A stretch of DNA of 64,000 nt from DAIPKP01 sp964539095. Lineage in GTDB: Bacteria; Synergistota; Synergistia; Synergistales; Aminiphilaceae. The notes below the pieces were generated by a model, which did not search any database, had not been told where the DNA came from, and was given only the letters and a program-made list of their open reading frames with translations. The first letter of the stretch is position 1. Every line of letters starts with the position of its first letter. Position numbers and translations under genes: made by a program. Below, piece after piece: positions 41,844 to 50,085 of the stretch. Location of the stretch: NCBI GenBank assembly GCA_964539095.1, contig CAZIFL010000014.1:6407-70406 (forward strand), given 5' to 3'.

Positions 41844-42741
41844 CCGTTTCACCTCCTGCCCTTGGATGGGCAGCACAATAACTCCGGACCATCTGTCCTG
41901 GAGTGATTTGCAGATATTTTTGCGTGGTCCCCAAACACTCGTGCCCGAGAAGCTCCTGCACTACCCGAAGAGGGGCGTTCCCCTCCAGCAAATGGGTTGC
42001 AAACGTATGCCGCAGGGTGTGGGGGGTGACATTATAGAATCCAAGTTCTTTGGCGATTCCCGTCACCACCCGGTGCACGGTACGCACGGTGATGCGTTCC
42101 GCCCCACGGCTTCCGGGAAAGACAGGCCCATCCAGGGAAAAGCGTTCTCCAAGAGAGTGCTTCCAAGATTCCAGAGCCTCCCGGGCAGGGAAGCTCAGGG
42201 GAACATACCGCTCCTTATCCCCCTTGCCGAGCACCCGAATCCAGCGCTCCTCAAGATCGAGAGATTCCCAGTTAAGGTCTACCAGCTCCGCTATTCGAAG
42301 GCCGCTTCCGTAGAGCAGTTCGAGAATCGCCCGATCCCGACATGCTCCATCCCCCCGAGGACCCTCTTCCAGAAGGCGGCGGGCATCTTCCCGAGAGAGC
42401 GCCAGAGGAAGATGTTTGGGGAGCTTGGGGGTTCGAACCGATGCAGCGGGATTCTCAGAAAGCATTTTCTTTTCGCAGAGATAGTCGAAGAAACTTCGTA
42501 TGGCCGAGAGCTTTCGAGCTGCGCTTGTTTTGGCATAGCCAAAGCCCAGGAGTTCCCGAAGAAAGGTGCGGATATGCCCGGAGGTAACCTCCCCGGGGGT
42601 CTGCACTCCCTCCTGCTCCAGAAACTCCAGAAACTGCCCGAGATCCACTCCGTAGTTCACAATGGTATTCTCGCCACGGCCCAGACCGTGGTTCATATGG
42701 TAGAGAAATGCATCCAATGCGGAGGATACTAATAATTCCAT
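41836..42741 (-). CDS. xerC: XerC-type tyrosine recombinase (CodV)
   Basis: This 301-residue recombinase resolves chromosome dimers at dif with XerD. It has an N-terminal SAM-like domain (1-105) and a catalytic domain with Arg149 (YGSGLRIAEL), Lys173 (LGKGDKERYV), His241-x-x-Arg244 (HTLRHTFATH), His267 (LLGHECLG) and Tyr276 nucleophile. The start at 42741 has no Shine-Dalgarno sequence and lies about 6 bp from a -10 box, so the mRNA may be leaderless. Its 3' end overlaps hslV. Confidence 0.95.
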   Translation of the reverse strand: MELLVSSALDAFLYHMNHGLGRGENTIVNYGVDLGQFLEFLEQEGVQTPGEVTSGHIRTFLRELLGFGYAKTSAARKLSAIRSFFDYLCEKKMLSENPAASVRTPKLPKHLPLALSREDARRLLEEGPRGDGACRDRAILELLYGSGLRIAELVDLNWESLDLEERWIRVLGKGDKERYVPLSFPAREALESWKHSLGERFSLDGPVFPGSRGAERITVRTVHRVVTGIAKELGFYNVTPHTLRHTFATHLLEGNAPLRVVQELLGHECLGTTQKYLQITPGQMVRSYCAAHPRAGGETDV

Positions 42742-42747
42742 GGGAGT

Positions 42748-42756
42748 ATTGTACCA
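42748..42756 (-). promoter_or_regulatory. Candidate xerC promoter (extended -10, leaderless start)
   Basis: The minus strand reads TGGTACAAT, an extended -10 (TGN plus TACAAT), ending 6 bp before the xerC ATG. Transcription would begin at or next to the start codon. It follows the trmFO terminator, so it heads the xerC-hslV-hslU unit. Confidence 0.5.
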
Positions 42757-42812
42757 CTTTTTCTTTGGAGTCTACACAATTATCGACAACTTGCGCATAT
42801 TTTTTCTTTCAC

Positions 42813-42836
42813 AAAAAAATCCCGAATACTCGGGAT
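42813..42836 (-). terminator. Intrinsic terminator after topA-trmFO
   Basis: The minus strand reads ATCCCGA-GTAT-TCGGGAT followed by six more T, a seven-base-pair stem, tetraloop and U run, 50 bp past the trmFO stop. Confidence 0.8.
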
Positions 42837-42886
42837 CTTTCATAAAACTTAGGGAACAAGGTATGACGCTGGAGCCACAACCACCA

Positions 42887-44266
42887 TCAGCTTTCCAGAG
42901 ACTCCCTCTGCAGAGGCTTCCCGTAGATGCTCCCCTCTCCGGAGAGAAAGGATTCTCGAGCCTCCAGAGCCCGCTGGGCCACCTGGAGGCAGCGCTCCAG
43001 GCGCTTCTTAATCCGTTTTCCCAGAGGGGGGAAGAGCCCCAGATTACAGTTCATGGGCTGAAAGGATTCGGGGAGGGCATCCTGAAGGTAGTGAAGAAGA
43101 GAGCCCAGGGCGGTCTCCCGAGGCCAGAGAGGAGCCTCTCCCTGGGCAAGAAAGGCGTGAAGATAGAGCGCCGCCGCATACCCTGCAGCTGTGCTCTCCA
43201 TGTACCCCTCCACACCGCAGAGCTGCCCAGCCAAAAAGAGACAAGACTCCCCTCGAAGGCGTAGCCAGGGATCGAGCACCCGGGGAGCGTTGACGAAGCT
43301 GTTGCGGTGCATCACTCCGAAACGGACAAACTCCGCCTTTTCGAGCCCCGGAATCATACGGAAGATCCGCTCCTGCTCCCCCCAGAGGAGGTTGGTCTGG
43401 AACCCCACCAGGTTGAAGAGGGTTCCTTCGAGGTTGTCCTGCCGGAGCTGTACCACCCCGTAAGGCTCCCGCCCCGTTCGGGGATCCTTGAGCCCCACCG
43501 GGCGAAGAGGGCCGAAGCGGAGGGTATCCCTTCCACGGGAGGCGATGATCTCTACGGGGAGGCACCCCTCGAAGTAGGAGGGGTTCGACTCAAACTCACG
43601 AAGTGGAGCACGTTGCGCTTTCGAAAGAGCCTCCCAGAAACGATGATACTCCTCTTCGTTCATAGGGCAGTTGATATAGTCTTCTCCCCCGTCTTCCCAG
43701 CGGTTTCCCCGGTAGGCGGCGGAAAAGTCAATGCTCTCCCGGGTTACCACCGGGGCGACTGCATCGTAGAAGGCCAGAAGCCCCCCCGCTTTGGCATGAA
43801 TCTTCTCGGCCAGAGCGGGAGAGGTGAGGGGACCCGTGGCGATAATGGCTGGTCCCGGGGGAAGTTCTGAGACCTCTCCGGAAATCCGGGTTATGCGCGG
43901 ATGACCTGCGACCATCTCGGTGATATACCGGGCAAAGCCCTCCCGCCCCACAGCAAGGGCTTTCCCTGCGGGCACCCGGGTGGCCTCCGCAGCCCGTATA
44001 ATGAGAGATTTTCCGAGGCGAAGCTCCTCCTTGAGGATACCCGCCGGAGTGGTGAGCACATCCCCTCCCAGGGAGTTGCTGCACACCAGCTCTCCGAGAT
44101 AGGCGGTAGTATGGGCGGGGGTCTGCATCTCGGGGCGCATCTCCCGAAGAAGGACGCTATGGCCCCGCTCAGCAAGCTGCCAGGAGGCTTCGGCCCCTGC
44201 AAGCCCTCCTCCCACAACGGTTATTTCGGGAGCTTTTTCCGGGGAGGCATCATGATTTTTTGGCAC
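42887..44266 (-). CDS. trmFO: TrmFO, folate-dependent tRNA (uracil-54-C5) methyltransferase
   Basis: This 459-residue flavoprotein methylates U54 of tRNA using methylenetetrahydrofolate and FADH2. The N-terminal dinucleotide site is ITVVGGGLAGAEASWQLAERG, followed by family motifs TPAHTTAYLGELVCSNSLGG, LRFGPLRPVGL and CGVEGYMESTAAGYAAA. The start is a GTG at 44266 with AAGGA upstream, overlapping the topA stop by 17 bp. No in-frame ATG is nearby. The topA-trmFO-xerC order is as in Bacillus. Confidence 0.95.
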   Translation of the reverse strand: MPKNHDASPEKAPEITVVGGGLAGAEASWQLAERGHSVLLREMRPEMQTPAHTTAYLGELVCSNSLGGDVLTTPAGILKEELRLGKSLIIRAAEATRVPAGKALAVGREGFARYITEMVAGHPRITRISGEVSELPPGPAIIATGPLTSPALAEKIHAKAGGLLAFYDAVAPVVTRESIDFSAAYRGNRWEDGGEDYINCPMNEEEYHRFWEALSKAQRAPLREFESNPSYFEGCLPVEIIASRGRDTLRFGPLRPVGLKDPRTGREPYGVVQLRQDNLEGTLFNLVGFQTNLLWGEQERIFRMIPGLEKAEFVRFGVMHRNSFVNAPRVLDPWLRLRGESCLFLAGQLCGVEGYMESTAAGYAAALYLHAFLAQGEAPLWPRETALGSLLHYLQDALPESFQPMNCNLGLFPPLGKRIKKRLERCLQVAQRALEARESFLSGEGSIYGKPLQRESLES

Positions 44267-46343
44267 GGGTTTTTTCCTTTTCCAGGTCTTTTCCCCCCTG
44301 GGAACAGTCCTTGCAGAAGGGGGGTTTGTTCTTTCCCTTGGTAACCATGGCTCCTCCGCATTCGGGGCATCTCTCCCCCGTGGGGAGAGCCCAGGAGGCG
44401 AAATCGCACTCAGGAAAGCGGGAACAGCCGTAGAAGAAGCGCCCTCCCTTTTTACTCCGCCTGCGAACTAACTCCCCGGAACCGCACTTGGGACAGGAGA
44501 CCCCGATGGTTTTGAGAATGGGGCGGCTGTACGTGCATTCGGGATATCCCGAACAGGCGATAAACTCTCCGAAGCGCCCTCGTTTGATAATAAGAGGGGA
44601 GGCGCATTCCGGACAGTTTTCCCCAATCTCCCGGGGGGGGACAGTAACTCTTTTGGCGTTTTCCTCCGCCTTGGAGAGATTGCCGGAAAAGGGGCTCCAG
44701 AACTCCCGGATAACCTCTTTCCACCCCCGGACACCCTCTTCGATCTGGTCGAGATCCTCCTCCATGGTGGCGGTAAAATCCACGCTTACCACCCGGGGGA
44801 AATGTTCCACAAGAAAGTCGTTGACGATGAGCCCGAGGTCTGTCGGCTCCATACGCTTTTCTTCGTTTCTATCCACGTATCCCCGATCGTAGAGGGTCTG
44901 GATAATGGTGGCATAGGTGGAGGGGCGCCCGATCCCCTTATCCTCCAGAGCCTTCACAAGGGCGGATTCACCGAACCGGGCAGGAGGGTTGGTAAAGCGC
45001 TGCTGGGAGGTCACCTGCTCCACCCCGAGATCCTCCCCTTCGGTGGCGGGAGCGATAATCCCCTCCTTGAGGTCCAGAGGCCATACTGCTCCCCATCCTT
45101 CGAAGATGAGTCGGGATCCCGCCTGCTTGAAGAGATACTCTCCCCCCTGCACCTCCAGGGTGCTGTTCTTTACATGGGCCTTACTCATCTGGCAGGCCAC
45201 AAAGCGCCGCCAGATGAGATCGTAGAGCTTGAACTGCTCGGGGGTGAGGCTGGATTTGATCTCTTTAGGCTCTAGGGTAACGTCTGTGGGGCGAATGGCT
45301 TCGTGGGCATCCTGGCTCTTTCCCTTGGATGCGTAGACATTGGGAGATTCTGGAAGATATTCTTTTTTCCAGTGTGCTCCGATAAAGTCGCGGGCCATGC
45401 TGAGGGCATCCCCACTCAGACGGAGGGAGTCTGTACGCATGTAGGTGATAAGTCCCACGGGCCCCCTGCCGGGGAGTTCCACTCCTTCGTAGAGCTGCTG
45501 GGCAACGCGCATGGTCTTGCGGGGGGCATAGCCGATTCTGCGTGAGGCCTCCTGTTGCAGTGTGCTGGTCCGAAAGGGGGGAAGAGGAGCCCGGTATCCG
45601 TCCTTCTCCTTGAAGGAGGTAACCGCAACCTTCGTACCTTTGAGAAGAGCCTCAATGCTTCGAGCCTCTTCCTCAATCTTTACGGTGTGGTTCTTCCCCG
45701 CCTTTTTGAAAAGCCTGGTCTGGTAGGTACGACCATCTTCCGAGGCGAGGTCCAGATCCACCAGCCAGTACTCTTCAGGGACAAAGGCCCGGATCTCCCG
45801 CTCCCGCTCCGCAATGATCCGAAGGGCTACAGACTGCACACGCCCTGCGGAGAGCCGCGGCTGGATTTTTTTCCAGAGAAGAGGACTCAGGGAATATCCC
45901 ATAACCCTATCGAGAATTCGTCTCGCCTGCTGGGCATAGACCTTGTCCATGGAGAGGGGCTCGGGATTGCTGACCGCCTCCTTCACCCCCTTGGGGGTGA
46001 TCTCATACATCCGTACACGGCAGGGCTCTTCGGTATTCACCGAAAGGATCTGTGCCAGATGCCAGGCGATGGCCTCCCCCTCTCGATCGGGGTCGGCAGC
46101 AAGGAGGATATGCTTTGCCTTGGAAGCAGCGCTTTTGAGTTCCTTTACAACCTTGGCTTTTCCCCGAACCTGAATGTACTGAGGTTCGAAATCATTCTCT
46201 ATATCTACGCCGATTTTGCTCTTGGGAAGATCCCGAACATGCCCCATACTGGCGGCAATGGTATAGTTCCTGCCGAGAATCTTCCCCAGGGTCTTTGCCT
46301 TGGCGGGAGATTCCACAATAACAAGGGTTTTTTCCGATGCCAT
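44250..46343 (-). CDS. topA: DNA topoisomerase I
   Basis: This 697-residue type IA topoisomerase has an N-terminal TOPRIM domain (VIVESPAKAKTL, ADPDREGEAIAWHL), active-site Tyr301 (VGLITYMRTDSLRLS) and three C-terminal zinc-ribbon repeats (CPECASPLIIKRGRFGEF, CPKCGSGELVRR, CPECGGAMVTKGKNK). It relaxes negative supercoils. The start at 46343 has AGGGG upstream. Confidence 0.97.
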   Translation of the reverse strand: MASEKTLVIVESPAKAKTLGKILGRNYTIAASMGHVRDLPKSKIGVDIENDFEPQYIQVRGKAKVVKELKSAASKAKHILLAADPDREGEAIAWHLAQILSVNTEEPCRVRMYEITPKGVKEAVSNPEPLSMDKVYAQQARRILDRVMGYSLSPLLWKKIQPRLSAGRVQSVALRIIAEREREIRAFVPEEYWLVDLDLASEDGRTYQTRLFKKAGKNHTVKIEEEARSIEALLKGTKVAVTSFKEKDGYRAPLPPFRTSTLQQEASRRIGYAPRKTMRVAQQLYEGVELPGRGPVGLITYMRTDSLRLSGDALSMARDFIGAHWKKEYLPESPNVYASKGKSQDAHEAIRPTDVTLEPKEIKSSLTPEQFKLYDLIWRRFVACQMSKAHVKNSTLEVQGGEYLFKQAGSRLIFEGWGAVWPLDLKEGIIAPATEGEDLGVEQVTSQQRFTNPPARFGESALVKALEDKGIGRPSTYATIIQTLYDRGYVDRNEEKRMEPTDLGLIVNDFLVEHFPRVVSVDFTATMEEDLDQIEEGVRGWKEVIREFWSPFSGNLSKAEENAKRVTVPPREIGENCPECASPLIIKRGRFGEFIACSGYPECTYSRPILKTIGVSCPKCGSGELVRRRSKKGGRFFYGCSRFPECDFASWALPTGERCPECGGAMVTKGKNKPPFCKDCSQGGKDLEKEKTRAKKS

Positions 46344-46352
46344 AGGCCCCTC

Positions 46353-46631
46353 CTATACGATCCAGCGATTTCCCGTAAATCCCTGCATGGATGCGAAGAT
46401 CTCCCCTTCGGGAGCAGCGCAGGGATATTCCCAGAACATTTCCACAAGCTCCCGAAAAGCATCTTCCGACATGATGCTTTTCGTTATGCCCCCAAGAAGC
46501 ACTGCATGAGAGAGTGCCCGCTCCACCGCATTATCTGGCTCTCTTTCGTAGGCGAGAAGCTCCAGAGCCGCCCGCCGAGCCATAACATCAAGATATTGCA
46601 GCTCCAAAGAAGAAAATACCCGTATCGGCAA
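46353..46631 (-). CDS. Small unknown protein between dprA and topA
   Basis: This 92-residue protein starts at a TTG with a perfect GGAGG eight bases upstream (46631). It is helical with charged faces (ARRAALELLAYEREPDNAVE, SEDAFRELVEMFWEYP) and ends in SMQGFTGNRWIV. No membrane segment or known motif is seen. It stops 9 bp before topA and is probably co-transcribed with it. A shorter ATG start at 46583 would give 76 residues. Confidence 0.6.
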   Translation of the reverse strand: MPIRVFSSLELQYLDVMARRAALELLAYEREPDNAVERALSHAVLLGGITKSIMSEDAFRELVEMFWEYPCAAPEGEIFASMQGFTGNRWIV

Positions 46632-46812
46632 AACCTGCACCTCCACAGTGATGTAGCAAAAATACAGAGGGATCCCTGAATGCAGTTCGCTGCTTCTCAA
46701 GACCCCGGACATGAAAAAATACCTGCGCAGACCATAGAGACCTTTCTTGACTGTTCTGCAAGAGGGATACTATGGATACTATTCCTTCTCTAAAAATTAC
46801 GATATTTTCACC

Positions 46813-46844
46813 AAAAAGCCCTATAAGGCCGCTCGCCAGCGGCC
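46813..46844 (-). terminator. Weak terminator-like hairpin at the end of dprA
   Basis: The minus strand folds GGCCGCT-GGCG-AGCGGCC across the dprA stop codon. Five T follow, but only after a nine-base gap, so this is not a standard intrinsic terminator. The 190 bp to the next gene hold no other clear signal. Confidence 0.3.
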
Positions 46845-47927
46845 CGGCCCGGAGCTGCGCACCATCCCGAGAGATTCGAGAAGGGCAAGTTCTCCTGTGA
46901 CAGAAGCGGCGCTCATTGTAACCCCTTGAGCGATGTTGTCAACCGTTCGATTCCCTTCACGTCGTAAATAGGAGAGAATTTTCTCTCCCTCCAGAGAGAG
47001 AAGAGGATTCTCTTGGGATTCTTCAGAAAAGAGAAGTTTCTGCTCTCTCGACGGGGCAAGCAGCTCTACAAAATCCGAAATCGAGACGAGGGGAAAGCCC
47101 CCTTCTGCGAGAAGGGCGTTGGAGCCTGCGCAGACTTTTTCATCGATCCGCCCCGGCACGGCCCAGATCTCCCGGCCAATCTCTCCCCCAAGCCGGGCGG
47201 TGATGATGGCGCCGCTTCTTGCAGGAGCTTCCACCACCACAATCTTTTGAGAGAGCCCGGCGATGATGCGGTTTCGCCGAGGGAATCGCCACGCTTTTCC
47301 CATGGTTCCCATGGGGTATTCCGAGAGAAGGGCACCTCCTTTTTCCACAAGATTGTTGAAGAGATCCTTGTGTTCCAGAGGAAAAACCATATCTACCCCA
47401 GTGCCGAAGACCGCCACGGAGTACCCCCCCGCTTCGAGGCATCCTCCGTGGGCAGCTCCATCCACCCCCAGGGCACCGCCGCTCACGACACCACAGAGGC
47501 TCTCCCCCAGAGTCCTCCCAAGGGCAGCCGCAACCTCCCGGGCATAGACGGTACAGCGCCGGGTACCCACCACGCCGATAAGCTCTCCCGTCTCTCGGGG
47601 GGGCGGAAAGGTTCCTCGGTAGTAGAGAAGCACCGGAGGATCCGGAAGATCCCAGAGCCCCGGAGGATAGGCGGGATCCTCAAAGGTAATCACGGAAACA
47701 CCAACGGCAGAGCAGCTTTCATATTCCATCAGGGACCATTCGAAGGTGAGACATTCCCGAAGAAATTCCGCGGCTCTGGGGGTGAACCCCCTCTCCTTCC
47801 AGAGAGCTTCACCTCCCGCAAGGAACTCCTCCGGGGAAATTCCATCTTCCTGAAGCTCCTGGATATAGCGTGCATCAAGAGAGGGGATCGCGTTGAGGAG
47901 AAGAAGAGAGGCTAGGCGTTCATCCAT
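46821..47927 (-). CDS. dprA: DprA (Smf), DNA-processing/RecA-loading protein
   Basis: This 368-residue DprA has an N-terminal helical region, a Rossmann-type core (VVGTRRCTVYAREVAAALGR, VVSGGALGVDGAAHGGCLE) and a C-terminal winged helix (SYLRREGNRTVDNIAQGVTM). It loads RecA on single-stranded DNA during transformation. The start at 47927 has AAGGAT upstream and overlaps the end of yifB by 16 bp. A competence machine is not otherwise seen, though a prepilin gene heads this unit. Confidence 0.95.
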   Translation of the reverse strand: MDERLASLLLLNAIPSLDARYIQELQEDGISPEEFLAGGEALWKERGFTPRAAEFLRECLTFEWSLMEYESCSAVGVSVITFEDPAYPPGLWDLPDPPVLLYYRGTFPPPRETGELIGVVGTRRCTVYAREVAAALGRTLGESLCGVVSGGALGVDGAAHGGCLEAGGYSVAVFGTGVDMVFPLEHKDLFNNLVEKGGALLSEYPMGTMGKAWRFPRRNRIIAGLSQKIVVVEAPARSGAIITARLGGEIGREIWAVPGRIDEKVCAGSNALLAEGGFPLVSISDFVELLAPSREQKLLFSEESQENPLLSLEGEKILSYLRREGNRTVDNIAQGVTMSAASVTGELALLESLGMVRSSGPGRWRAAL

Positions 47928-49426
47928 GGATTACCATCCTTTCGATATCCTAGAGCCTCCGCAAACATGGGAAGGGCAAGCTCTTCCCTGCCCGCGAGAT
48001 CTCCTATGGTACGCACCACCCGAAGCAGCCGGGTCATCCCCCGCCCTGTGAGCATGTGCTTCCGGGCAGCCTCGCGAAGAAAGGCTTTTTCTTTGGGTCC
48101 GAGTTGCATGCTCTTCCGGAGAAGCTTCTCGGGAACCTCCGCATTGCAGGAGTATCCGAAGGAGCCCCAACGGCTTCGCTGGCGCTCCCGGGCGGCGAGA
48201 ACTCTCTCTCGGATGGCGGCGCTACTCTCACGGGAGCTATCCTCCTCCGAAAGAAGCTCCTCCGGGGTGAGCCGGGGAACCGCTACGTGAAGATCTACCC
48301 TGTCGAGAATGGGTCCCGAGAGACGTTTGGCATAACGGCGGCGTTCCGTGGCAGAACAGCGGCAGGAGACTTTGGGATCTCCGTAGTAGCCGCAGGCACA
48401 GGGGTTGGCAGCACATACAAGAAGCACCCGAGATGGGTAGATAACGCTTCCGGATGCCCGATTTACGGCAATGCAGCCATCCTCCAGGGGCTGCCGCATG
48501 GCCTCTAAAAGCTCCCGGCGGAATTCAGGCATTTCATCTAAAAATAATACCCCTCTATGGGCTAAACTGATCTCTCCGGGCTGCAGGCGCGAGCCTCCGC
48601 CGCAGACCGCAGGGGTTGTGGCAGTGTGATGGACGCATCTGAAAGGGGGGAGAGGACTGACATCAAAGGGGAGCCCCAGGGTGCTCCGGATACGGTGCAC
48701 CTCAAGAAGCTCCTCCCGGGAGAGGGGGGGTAAAATCCCCCGAAGGGCCTTGGCGAGCATGGATTTTCCCGATCCCGGAGCCCCCACCATGAAGAGGTTG
48801 TGGTGCCCCGCCGCGGCAATTTCCATGGCTCTTTTAGCCTGCCCCTGCCCCTTTACCTCTTGGAAATCCACCTCCGGCACGGGGTAGATCTGCTCAGGAG
48901 GATCACTCCGTTCCAGAGAGGGGAGAGGCTCTTCCCCCCGAAGATGACGGAAGAGCGAGGCGAGATCCGGCACGCCGTAGGCCTCTACCCCATCCACCAG
49001 GGAGACCTCCGGGGCATTCTCCCGGGGAAGATAGAGAGGAACCCCGAGATCACGAGCGAGAATAGCTCCAGAGACGGCTCCACGCACTCTCCGAAGCCGC
49101 CCGTCCAGAGCGAGTTCACCCAGAAAGAGAGCCCCTCCACAAGGGGGGATTACCTCTCCCTGCACCGCCAATCCCACCGCTATGGGGAGATCCAGCAGAG
49201 CCCCCTCCTTGGGGATATCCGCCGGAGCAAGATTAATGGCGATACGCCCCCGAAGGGGGATATCCAGGCTGCGTAGTGCCGCCCGGACCCGTTCCCGAGC
49301 CTCCCTAACCGCCACATCCGGCAGTCCTACGAGGGTCATGACAAAAAGTCCCCCGGTCATCTCCACCTCTACCTCCACCCGAAGAGCCTCGGCTCCCCGG
49401 AGGGTCATCCCCCAGACGGCGCTCAA
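47912..49426 (-). CDS. YifB/ComM-family Mg-chelatase-like AAA ATPase
   Basis: This 504-residue protein has an N-terminal Lon-S16-like domain (about 1-165, with VGLPDVAVREARERV), the AAA domain (Walker A MVGAPGSGKSMLAKAL, Walker B GVLFLDEMPEF) and a C-terminal Mg-chelatase lid (TGRGMTRLLRVVRTIGDLAG). ComM relatives are branch-migration helicases in transformation. The start is a TTG at 49426, overlapping the yraN stop as TTGA, with GGAGG upstream. Confidence 0.93.
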   Translation of the reverse strand: MSAVWGMTLRGAEALRVEVEVEMTGGLFVMTLVGLPDVAVREARERVRAALRSLDIPLRGRIAINLAPADIPKEGALLDLPIAVGLAVQGEVIPPCGGALFLGELALDGRLRRVRGAVSGAILARDLGVPLYLPRENAPEVSLVDGVEAYGVPDLASLFRHLRGEEPLPSLERSDPPEQIYPVPEVDFQEVKGQGQAKRAMEIAAAGHHNLFMVGAPGSGKSMLAKALRGILPPLSREELLEVHRIRSTLGLPFDVSPLPPFRCVHHTATTPAVCGGGSRLQPGEISLAHRGVLFLDEMPEFRRELLEAMRQPLEDGCIAVNRASGSVIYPSRVLLVCAANPCACGYYGDPKVSCRCSATERRRYAKRLSGPILDRVDLHVAVPRLTPEELLSEEDSSRESSAAIRERVLAARERQRSRWGSFGYSCNAEVPEKLLRKSMQLGPKEKAFLREAARKHMLTGRGMTRLLRVVRTIGDLAGREELALPMFAEALGYRKDGNPWMNA

Positions 49427-49797
49427 GAAAGCATCCCTCCCGTAATATCTTCGAAGTGTTCCGCCTCCCATGAGGAGCCCCGCACGAGAAAGGTTACCAG
49501 GTCAATCCGCCAGTACCCCTGCCAGCGCTCCCGGCTTACGTAGCATCGGGCAGCATAAAGGAGGCTCTTCAGTTTTCTGGGCCCCAGGGTGGTCTCCGGA
49601 GGCTGCAGAATCCCCACGGACCGGGCACGGACCTCCACGAAGACAAGTTCCTTCTGCAGATCCAAAAAGACCAGGTCGATCTCCCCCCGGGGAAAACGCA
49701 GATTCTCCCCCAGGCAGCGCCACCCCTTCTCTTCGAGAAAGATTCTTGCCCGACGCTCCCCCTCTTTGCCGAGTTCCTGAGGCGTTCTGGAACTCAT
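49423..49797 (-). CDS. yraN: YraN (UPF0102) family endonuclease-like protein
   Basis: This 124-residue UPF0102 protein has the core GKEGERRARIFLEEKGW, FPRGEIDLVFLD and VFVEVRARS, which form a restriction-endonuclease-like fold. The function is uncertain. Its ATG overlaps the previous gene's stop (ATGA). Confidence 0.92.
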   Translation of the reverse strand: MSSRTPQELGKEGERRARIFLEEKGWRCLGENLRFPRGEIDLVFLDLQKELVFVEVRARSVGILQPPETTLGPRKLKSLLYAARCYVSRERWQGYWRIDLVTFLVRGSSWEAEHFEDITGGMLS

Positions 49798-50084
49798 CTT
49801 TTTTCAGGCCCTCGCTGTTTCTGGTCCACCTTGTAGATAAAGGCGAGAATTTTTGCCACCGCCTGATAGAGTTCTGAGGGGATCTCCTCCCCCATCTCCA
49901 GCACCATAAGGGCGCTCACCAGAGCCGCATCCTCCACCACGGGTATATCCGCATCCCGGGCGATCTCCACGATGCGCTCCGCTATACGCCCCTTTCCCGC
50001 CGCCAGAAGCCGGGGGGCCTGATCCTGACTCCGGTCGTAACCAAGGGCGGCGGCCTTTTTGTGAGAGAGCCGTTCTTCTGCCAT
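49794..50084 (-). CDS. FlhB C-terminal-domain-like protein (YlqH)
   Basis: This 96-residue protein resembles only the cytoplasmic C-domain of FlhB: KKAAALGYDRSQDQAPRLLA, then GRIAERIVEIARDADIPVVE and ELYQAVAKILAFIYKVDQ. It has no membrane segments and no NPTH motif. It overlaps yraN and follows the FliK-like gene. Bacillus ylqH has the same place and is also an FlhB-like fragment. It may substitute for or modulate the FlhB switch. Confidence 0.88.
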   Translation of the reverse strand: MAEERLSHKKAAALGYDRSQDQAPRLLAAGKGRIAERIVEIARDADIPVVEDAALVSALMVLEMGEEIPSELYQAVAKILAFIYKVDQKQRGPEKR

Positions 50085-50085
50085 A

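Noticed and set aside
46813..46844. Strong terminator of dprA
   Set aside because: The hairpin is good but the T run is nine bases away and interrupted, so it is listed only as weak.
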